From the NCBI GenBank assembly GCA_938014865.1, contig CALLQJ010000011.1, forward strand, positions 1 to 11,970: a stretch of 11,970 nucleotides of DNA, written 5' to 3'. The notes below the pieces were generated by a model. The model did no database searches and had not been told where the DNA came from. It saw only the letters and a list, made by a program, of their open reading frames with translations. Every line of letters starts with the position of its first letter. The first letter of the stretch is position 1. Positions 7,421 through 11,970 of this stretch are shown here, one piece after another. Position numbers and translations under genes: made by a program. The stretch is from an uncultured Fastidiosipila sp. (GTDB taxonomy: Bacteria > Bacillota > Clostridia > Saccharofermentanales > Fastidiosipilaceae).

Positions 7421-7438
7421 CGCGACAGAATATGACAA
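7409..7438 (-). promoter_or_regulatory. Probable sigma-A promoter of the rnf operon
   Basis: On the minus strand, TTGTCA (7438-7433) matches the -35 consensus at 5 of 6 bases, and TATAAT (7414-7409) is a perfect -10 box; the spacer is 18 nt. Transcription would start near 7402, giving a leader of about 170 nt before rnfC. It is the best promoter match in the spacer on this strand. A second, weaker possibility lies upstream (TTGACG at about 7480-7475). Confidence 0.65.
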
Positions 7439-7556
7439 GAAAATAATCGGCCTTTTACGTATAAATGTGACTTCCGTCAAACCTTTCCGCAGATTTTCTC
7501 TCTTTTTTACATTTAGTTCATTTTTACCTGTAATATTCCCTATATTTAATGAATTT

Positions 7557-7577
7557 TTATTCTGTTTTATAAGACAT
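7557..7577 (-). other. Six-codon minus-strand frame with consensus ribosome binding site (possible leader peptide)
   Basis: A perfect AGGAGG (7591-7586) lies 8 nt before an ATG that opens the six-codon frame MSYKTE and then a TAA. An inverted repeat TCCTG-N12-CAGGA (7609-7588) overlaps the ribosome binding site. It lies upstream of the predicted rnf promoter, so it would need another promoter, and none is strong. It may be chance. Confidence 0.15.
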
Positions 7578-7703
7578 CCGCAAAACCTCCTGTTCATGAA
7601 ACGGCAGGACTGTGTTATCTTCGGCGTTTTTATGATAATCTATTAATATTGTTTCCGTATATTTTTAAGAAAATTTATCTGACTGCCGTACTTGCAGGGC
7701 TTT

Positions 7704-7725
7704 TTTGCATAAAATTTGCATAAAA
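7704..7725. repeat. Perfect tandem repeat, 2 x TTTGCATAAAA
   Basis: Two identical 11-bp units sit head to tail at 7704-7714 and 7715-7725, one helical turn apart. They cover the -35 box and spacer of the predicted promoter for the DUF1538 gene. The core TGCATAA recurs in the palindrome 23 bp downstream, which suggests that one regulator could bind all the sites. Confidence 0.6.
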
Positions 7726-7731
7726 TATGAT
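7704..7731 (+). promoter_or_regulatory. Probable promoter of the DUF1538/PII unit
   Basis: TTTGCA (7704-7709, a modest -35 match), a 16-nt spacer and TATGAT (7726-7731, 5 of 6 bases of the -10 consensus) place the start of transcription near 7738, with a leader of about 57 nt. The weak -35 box, inside repeats, fits a promoter that is activated or tightly regulated. Confidence 0.45.
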
Positions 7732-7747
7732 CCTGCAGGCGCAGTGG

Positions 7748-7765
7748 TGAATTATGCATAATTCA
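7748..7765. promoter_or_regulatory. Perfect 18-bp palindrome TGAATTATGCATAATTCA (candidate operator)
   Basis: The 18 bases read the same on both strands. The site lies about 10-27 bases after the predicted transcription start and before the ribosome binding site of the DUF1538 gene, a usual place for a repressor operator. The ends TGAAT/ATTCA recall the ARG box, but the spacing is 8 rather than 4, so an ArgR site is not claimed. Confidence 0.55.
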
Positions 7766-7794
7766 AACTTACTCCGAAGAAAGAAGGTTGCCCA

Positions 7795-9288
7795 TTGACT
7801 GAAGTACTCCGCAAGTTAAAAGATGTTTTAGCCTCTGTTCTGCCCGTCACCGCAATCGTCCTCCTGCTGCATTTTACCCTGGTTCCATTGGACGCTGACC
7901 ATATGTCCCGTTTTATTGTCGGTACGATCATGATCATCATCGGACTGACGATCTTTCTTTTCGGCATTGATCAGTCCATCGAACCGATCGGACACGCCAT
8001 CGGCCAGGGCATGACGAAACCGGGGAAACTGTCTGTTGTTGTAACCATCAGTCTGATACTGGGTTTCTTCATTTCCTATGCCGAACCGGATCTGCACATC
8101 CTGGCCAATCAGGTTTCTCAGGTGACGCAGGGACAATTTCCGACTCAATTAATGGTGATTGTCGTTTCCCTGGGCATCGGTGTGATGATGACAATAGGGC
8201 TGCTTCGTATTCTCTATGTCGTCCCTTTGAAATACGTATTTCTCTCGGCCTACGGTGCAATTTTCATTTTAAGTATTTTTTCGCCTGCAGACTTCATCTC
8301 CATTGCCTTTGATGCCTCGGGCGCGACCACCGGTGCGATCACCGTACCTTTCATGCTCGCCATGGCCGCCGGTGTTTCGGCGATGAAAAAAGACAGCAAG
8401 TCGGGAGAAGCGGATGCCTTTGGGCTGGTGGGGATTTCATCTTCCGGTGCAATACTGGGGGTTTTAATCACCGGCTTAATTATGGGCATCGACAAACTCG
8501 ACGGGGACCTGCCCCTCGAAGCGGCGGCGTCCGGCGGACTTTTTTCGGTTTACGCGTCAAAACTGGGCGATATCGCCCTTGAAACCGTCGTCTCCCTGGC
8601 CCCTATCCTCCTGGCGTATATCTTGTTTTTAATCTTCAGTTTAAATCAAAGAAAACGTACGATTATTTCCAATATCAGAGGCCTGGTCATTACTTATGTG
8701 GGCCTGGTTTTATTTCTGCTCGGCGTTAACGGCGGCTTTATGGATGTCGGTTCCATCCTCGGCAAAGGGCTGGCCGGCATTGATTCTCATGTGCCGATGC
8801 TGATCATCTCCTTTATTCTGGGCCTGGTGACAGTCTTGGCGGAACCTGCGGTGTATGTTCTGACGCATCAGGTAGAAGATATAACGGGCGGCTACGTGCG
8901 CAGGCCCTTGGTCCTGGTATTCTTATCTCTCGCCGTCGGCAGCGCCGTTCTGATGTCCGTACTCAGGATACTGCATCCGGGCATCAAATTATGGATGTAT
9001 CTTTTGCCCGGCTTCGGCCTGGCGGTCCTGCTCAGCTTTTTTGTGCCGGATCTTTTCGTCGGCATTGCCTTTGACAGCGGCGGGGTTGCTTCCGGACCGA
9101 TGACGGCAACCTTTTCCCTGGCCTTTGTGCAGGGGATCGCTTATGCTGTCCCGGGAGCCGACATTATTACGGACGGTTTTGGTATGATTGCCGTAGTCGC
9201 TATGATGCCGATTATCGCCGTACAGATTTTAGGCATGCTCTATCAATATAAAACCAGAAACATTTCTGCTCCGAAGAAAAGGAAATAA
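7795..9288 (+). CDS. DUF1538 family integral membrane protein (putative transporter)
   Basis: This polytopic membrane protein has 497 residues, with many hydrophobic segments from about residue 10 to 484 and a short basic tail (KTRNISAPKKRK). It is an internal duplication: SYAEPDLHILANQV (94-107) matches VLAEPAVYVLTHQV (347-360), and SIAFDASGATTGAITVPF (169-186) matches GIAFDSGGVASGPMTATF (423-440). The conserved AEP and the Gly/Ser-rich AFD-x-(S/G)G motifs look like paired re-entrant or substrate-binding elements, which is inference. The length fits two-repeat members of DUF1538. The start is TTG at 7795, chosen because AAGAAGG lies 7 nt upstream and no upstream in-frame ATG or GTG fits better. 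A tandem PII-like gene follows after 10 nt, so PII control of transport is likely. The substrate is unknown. Confidence 0.85.
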   Translation: MTEVLRKLKDVLASVLPVTAIVLLLHFTLVPLDADHMSRFIVGTIMIIIGLTIFLFGIDQSIEPIGHAIGQGMTKPGKLSVVVTISLILGFFISYAEPDLHILANQVSQVTQGQFPTQLMVIVVSLGIGVMMTIGLLRILYVVPLKYVFLSAYGAIFILSIFSPADFISIAFDASGATTGAITVPFMLAMAAGVSAMKKDSKSGEADAFGLVGISSSGAILGVLITGLIMGIDKLDGDLPLEAAASGGLFSVYASKLGDIALETVVSLAPILLAYILFLIFSLNQRKRTIISNIRGLVITYVGLVLFLLGVNGGFMDVGSILGKGLAGIDSHVPMLIISFILGLVTVLAEPAVYVLTHQVEDITGGYVRRPLVLVFLSLAVGSAVLMSVLRILHPGIKLWMYLLPGFGLAVLLSFFVPDLFVGIAFDSGGVASGPMTATFSLAFVQGIAYAVPGADIITDGFGMIAVVAMMPIIAVQILGMLYQYKTRNISAPKKRK

Positions 9289-9298
9289 AGGTGGATAT

Positions 9299-9979
9299 AT
9301 GAAACAAAATAGACTTTTAAGCCTGATCACCGATGCAGACAAAAGAAGAAAAGTAGAAGATTTAATGGAAGAACATGCTTCCCTGGCCTGCTTGGGGCTG
9401 AAAGCAAAAGGCACAACCAAAATCAGCTGGCTGCATCAGCTCGGCATTAAGAGTACGGCCAAAATGCAATTTGACTTTCTTTTAGACGAAGCAAAGGCAG
9501 AAGAATTAATGCAAGTCTTCACCCGGGAATTAGAACTCAACGAGCCCGGCAACGGCATTGCCTTTGTGCGTAATATCGATTTTGCCATCAGTGCCCGGCA
9601 GGCACTGGATGAAGAAGAATTCCAAGCGTATATCGAAAGGATCAAACAATCGGAGGATACCATGTATAAAAAAATCAGTGTAATTGTAGATTTAGGCCTG
9701 TCAGATGATGTTATTGAAGCGGCTCGTGAAGGCGGCGCCCGGGGCGGTACAATTCTGCACGGACACGGATCCGCGACTTCAGAACATGCCAAACTCTTCG
9801 GCTTCCAGATTGTGCCGGAGAAGGAAATGGTGATCATCCTCGCCCCGCTGGCTATTGTTGAGCCCGTCGTCCGCGCCATTGATAAACGCTTAAATCTCAA
9901 GGAGCCCGGAAACGGCATCCTCTATGTAGAACCGGTATCTCAGACCCGGGGCCTGGTTGAAGAAAATTATGAGAGCTGA
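9299..9979 (+). CDS. Tandem PII-like signalling protein
   Basis: The protein has 226 residues, about twice the length of a PII subunit, with two PII-like halves. The C-terminal half (122-226) starts MYKKISVIVDLG and has the T-loop-region sequence GARGGTILHGHGSA (146-159) and the B-loop-like LKEPGNGILYV (200-210). The N-terminal half (about 5-105) is more divergent: its T-loop region reads KAKGTTKISWLHQLGIKS, but its B-loop copy LNEPGNGIAFV (80-90) is close to the other. A charged, probably helical linker (about 102-121) joins them. Canonical GlnB features such as the uridylylated T-loop Tyr are not visible, so this is a PII-like rather than classical nitrogen regulator. ATG at 9299 has GGTGG 5 nt upstream. 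PII proteins bind adenine nucleotides and control transporters by direct contact; the neighbouring DUF1538 protein is the obvious partner, by inference. Confidence 0.82.
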   Translation: MKQNRLLSLITDADKRRKVEDLMEEHASLACLGLKAKGTTKISWLHQLGIKSTAKMQFDFLLDEAKAEELMQVFTRELELNEPGNGIAFVRNIDFAISARQALDEEEFQAYIERIKQSEDTMYKKISVIVDLGLSDDVIEAAREGGARGGTILHGHGSATSEHAKLFGFQIVPEKEMVIILAPLAIVEPVVRAIDKRLNLKEPGNGILYVEPVSQTRGLVEENYES

Positions 9980-10035
9980 CTGAGCCGCGCTGCCAAGGCG
10001 TTATGTCACATCGCTTTCATTAAATTACTGCTGAT

Positions 10036-10074
10036 AAAAACCGCTGCCCGGGGAGTCCCCAAGCAGCGGTTTTT
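10036..10074. terminator. Bidirectional intrinsic terminator between the PII-like gene and gcvPB
   Basis: The arms AAAAACCGCTGC (10036-10047) and GCAGCGGTTTTT (10063-10074) pair perfectly. Inside them is a second stem, GGGG (10050-10053) with CCCC (10057-10060), around the loop AGT. The run of T on one strand and of A on the other allows termination of both converging units. It follows the PII-like stop by 56 nt and the gcvPB stop by 39 nt. Confidence 0.92.
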
Positions 10075-10082
10075 CTGTCTCC

Positions 10083-10116
10083 GCGTACGGTATGATTTAG
10101 CGTACGATATGATTTA
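10083..10116. repeat. Tandem 17-bp duplication covering the gcvPB stop codon
   Basis: GCGTACGGTATGATTTA (10083-10099) and GCGTACGATATGATTTA (10100-10116) are adjacent and differ at one base. The second copy contains the gcvPB stop codon (TAA, 10116-10114), so the first copy repeats the stop and downstream bases. Confidence 0.75.
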
Positions 10117-11556
10117 CGCGTCCTGCTTTTCCCACCTGATCAGCGGATGACGGGCCGCCTCCACCTCATCTGGGCGGCGCACGGGTGTCTTGTGCGGCGC
10201 TGCCTTAAGGTATTCCGGATCCTCATAAGCTTTCCGGCGCAGCTCCAGGAAGGCATCTGCCACCTCATCCAAGGTTTCTTTCGTCTCCGTTTCCGTCGGC
10301 TCAATCATCAAAGCCTCCGGCACCGTGAGCGGGAAATACATGGTCGGCGGATGGATGCCGTAGTCGATCAGGCCTTTGGCAATATCCAGTGCCGTCACCC
10401 CGGTTTCCTCTTTCAGATCTTCCAGATTCAAAACAAACTCATGCATGCAGATGCCGTCATGGGCGACCTTATACTCGCCTTCGAGTCTGTGCTTGACATA
10501 ATTGGCATTCAGAACAGCGTTATAAGAAGCTTCCGGAATGCCTTCCTTCCCGAGCATTAAGAGATAAGTCAGGGCCCTTACAACAAACAGGAAATTGCCG
10601 TTAATGCTGCGCCCCCTTCCGATGCTCTTCGCGGGATCGGCGCTTCTGATCTGCCCGTCTTCTTGTTTTCTGAAGACCGTGTGACGCGGCAGGAAATCCC
10701 GAAGCGTCTTGCCGACCCCCACGGCACCGGCTCCCGGTCCTCCCCCGCCGTGCGGCGTCGAGAAGGTTTTATGCAGATTAAGATGCACGGTATCGAAGCC
10801 CATGTCCCCCGGCCTGACATGTCCCATGACCGCATTCAAGTTGGCCCCGTCGTAATAGCAAAGGCCGCCGGCCTCATGTACGATGCGCGTCATTTCCAGA
10901 ACATTTTTATTGAAGATACCCTCCGTATTCGGATTCGTCAGCATCAAGCCGGCCGTGTCGTCTCCGACACTTTCCCGGAGCACTTCAAGATCCATCTCCC
11001 CGCTTTCATCTGCCGGGATGCTGATGATCTCAAAGCCTGCCATGGCGGCCGAGGCCGGATTCGTCCCGTGCGCCGCGTCCGGCACAATGATTTTTCTCCG
11101 CTTATGATCGCCGCGCGATTCATGGTATTTCCGGATCATCAGAAGGCCGGTCAGTTCGCCGTGCGAGCCCGCCGAGGGCTGAAAGGTAAATTCCTCCATC
11201 CCGCAGATTTCGCAAAGATAGTCGGATGCCGTCTTCAGGACCTCCAGGGCGCCCTGCACCGTCTCCTCCTCCTGCAGCGGATGCACTTTCGCGAATCCCG
11301 GCAAAGAGGCGATGATCTCATTAATATGCGGATTGTATTTCATCGTGCAGGAACCGAGCAGATAAATGCCGTTATTAACGCCGTGGGTCCGGCGCTCCAA
11401 GGCCGAATAATGCCTTACAATCTCAATTTCGGAAAGTTCCGGGAGCTGAGCTTCTGCCGCACGCTTGGGGGCCTTCAGCTCATACGAAGGCACATCGAGT
11501 TCGGGAAGCTGATAGGCACGTCTTCCGGGGGCTCCTTTTTCAAATACTAATTTCAT
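10114..11556 (-). CDS. gcvPB: Glycine dehydrogenase (decarboxylating) subunit 2, P-protein beta chain
   Basis: GcvPB (480 residues, the usual length) is the C-terminal-type half of the split glycine cleavage P-protein. With GcvPA it decarboxylates glycine using PLP and passes aminomethyl to the lipoyl group of GcvH in the cytosol. Visible features are LLGSCTMKYNPHINE (66-80), FQPSAGSHGELTGLL (125-139), PDAAHGTNPASAAMAGF (159-175), YYDGANLNAVMG (234-245) and the PLP-lysine segment HLNLHKTFSTPHGGGGPG (258-275), with Lys263 as the Schiff-base residue. ATG at 11556 overlaps the gcvPA stop in ATGA and has GGAGG 8 nt upstream, so the two subunits are probably translationally coupled. It is the last gene of its operon and ends before the shared terminator. 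gcvT and gcvH are not in the window. Confidence 0.97.
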   Translation of the reverse strand: MKLVFEKGAPGRRAYQLPELDVPSYELKAPKRAAEAQLPELSEIEIVRHYSALERRTHGVNNGIYLLGSCTMKYNPHINEIIASLPGFAKVHPLQEEETVQGALEVLKTASDYLCEICGMEEFTFQPSAGSHGELTGLLMIRKYHESRGDHKRRKIIVPDAAHGTNPASAAMAGFEIISIPADESGEMDLEVLRESVGDDTAGLMLTNPNTEGIFNKNVLEMTRIVHEAGGLCYYDGANLNAVMGHVRPGDMGFDTVHLNLHKTFSTPHGGGGPGAGAVGVGKTLRDFLPRHTVFRKQEDGQIRSADPAKSIGRGRSINGNFLFVVRALTYLLMLGKEGIPEASYNAVLNANYVKHRLEGEYKVAHDGICMHEFVLNLEDLKEETGVTALDIAKGLIDYGIHPPTMYFPLTVPEALMIEPTETETKETLDEVADAFLELRRKAYEDPEYLKAAPHKTPVRRPDEVEAARHPLIRWEKQDA

Positions 11557-11970
11557 TTTATTGCCTCCTTCAAAATCTCCGCCATACGGTCCATATCCTG
11601 CTTCTTATTGCACTCCGTCGCACACCACAAGAGCCTTTCTTCGCCGTTTTCTTCCGTCAGCAGCGGGCCTAAAATCCCCGCTTCGGCCAGTATTTTATTG
11701 ACCTTTCGGCCCGAAAGCGGCGCGGTGGTCAGGAATTCATTGAAGAACTCGGCCTCATGCACGCGCTTGAAACCTATACCATCCAGTATCTCCGCCAGGT
11801 AGTGGGCTTTTGCCGTGCATTGGGCTGCCGTTTCCTTCAGGCCTTCTTTTCCGAGAGCGGCCAGGTACACGGTGTTCGTGAGGGCGCAGAGGGCCTGGTT
11901 GGTGCAAATATTCGAGGTCGCTTTTTCGCGGCGGATATGCTGTTCACGCGCCTGCAACGTCAAGACGAAT
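11553..11970 (-). CDS. gcvPA: Glycine dehydrogenase (decarboxylating) subunit 1, C-terminal part (5' end outside window)
   Basis: About 138 residues of the end of GcvPA are visible, roughly the last third of a typical 440-450-residue protein. The frame enters from the edge as F-V-L-T-L and continues LQAREQHIRREKATSNICTN, a hallmark of the P-protein alpha subunit. The TTG at 11963 is an internal codon, not a start. The rest (GKEGLKETAAQCTAKAHYLA, then a Glu-Phe-Phe-Asn segment and LLWCATE) fits the small domain of this fold-type I PLP enzyme, which lacks the PLP lysine found in GcvPB. The stop TGA overlaps the gcvPB ATG by 4 nt. Confidence 0.95.
   Translation of the reverse strand, partial: FVLTLQAREQHIRREKATSNICTNQALCALTNTVYLAALGKEGLKETAAQCTAKAHYLAEILDGIGFKRVHEAEFFNEFLTTAPLSGRKVNKILAEAGILGPLLTEENGEERLLWCATECNKKQDMDRMAEILKEAIK

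Larger units (their letters stand above)
7232..7794. other. AT-rich divergent intergenic region between the rnf operon and the DUF1538/PII unit
   Basis: This is the only gap longer than 300 bases. No tRNA, rRNA or riboswitch that I recognise is present, and no long coding frame is credible. It holds a minus-strand promoter for rnf, an inverted repeat over its -10 box, a plus-strand promoter candidate with tandem repeats, an 18-bp palindrome, and a very short minus-strand frame with a strong ribosome binding site. The predicted rnf leader (about 7402 to 7232) has only weak possible hairpins and no clear terminator. The stretch of about 7440-7680 is rich in A and T and shows no other clear signal. 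Confidence 0.8.

Noticed and set aside
7596..7646. Plus-strand 16-codon frame in the intergenic region
   Set aside because: It has no ribosome binding site before it and no promoter on that strand.
7683..7706. Possible terminator ending in TTTTTT before the DUF1538 promoter
   Set aside because: Only a three- to four-base stem can form before the T run.
7748..7765. Palindrome as an ARG box
   Set aside because: The TGAAT and ATTCA arms are 8 rather than 4 bases apart, and no arginine gene is nearby.
10663..11550. Long plus-strand frame of 295 codons opposite gcvPB
   Set aside because: It is antisense to a clear gcvPB gene and has no recognisable domain; it is a by-product of codon bias.

Overview
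The window looks like a stretch of chromosome from a strictly anaerobic member of the Firmicutes, most likely Clostridia. Three things point there: an Rnf operon in the clostridial order rnfCDGEAB, a glycine dehydrogenase split into two subunits (GcvPA and GcvPB), and strong AGGAGG-type ribosome binding sites before nearly every gene. Base composition looks roughly balanced in the genes and clearly AT-rich in the one long intergenic region. Genus cannot be set from this sequence.

Layout. Positions 1-506 (+) hold the C-terminal part of a MATE-type efflux transporter, cut by the window edge. It converges on a large minus-strand block (7231 down to 541): rnfC, rnfD, rnfG, rnfE, rnfA and rnfB, then a NusG-domain-II protein and a Gx-transporter-like membrane protein. 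Neighbouring genes overlap by 1-4 nt or lie 3-10 nt apart, and the last two overlap by about 32 nt, so this reads as one operon. The last gene carries an in-frame TAG and is called an interrupted gene. A 563-bp AT-rich spacer (7232-7794) holds a good minus-strand promoter for rnf and a probable plus-strand promoter with a perfect 18-bp palindrome for the genes on the other side. Positions 7795-9979 (+) hold a two-gene unit: a duplicated DUF1538 membrane protein and a tandem PII-like protein. A symmetrical hairpin at 10036-10074 can terminate from both sides. Positions 11970 down to 10114 (-) carry the 3' end of gcvPA (cut by the window edge) and complete gcvPB.

How the genes work together. 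Rnf couples ferredoxin oxidation to NAD+ reduction and pumps Na+ or H+. RnfB and RnfC carry the iron-sulfur clusters, RnfD and RnfG carry covalent flavin, and RnfA and RnfE form the membrane core. The NusG-II and Gx genes belong to families seen near flavin-based membrane redox systems. GcvPA/GcvPB decarboxylate glycine, which yields NADH in the complete system. The DUF1538/PII pair looks like a membrane transporter with its own PII-type regulator; its substrate is unknown.

Most notable points: RnfG is about 340 residues and has two FMN-binding domains, the second with a changed flavin-acceptor motif (SNAT for S/T-GAT); RnfD has Ser where the flavin acceptor is usually Thr; the Gx gene has an in-frame TAG while all 13 terminal stops in the window are TAA or TGA; and the DUF1538/PII unit has a repeat- and palindrome-rich control region. 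I did not find a wholly new system; the DUF1538/tandem-PII unit is the least characterised part.
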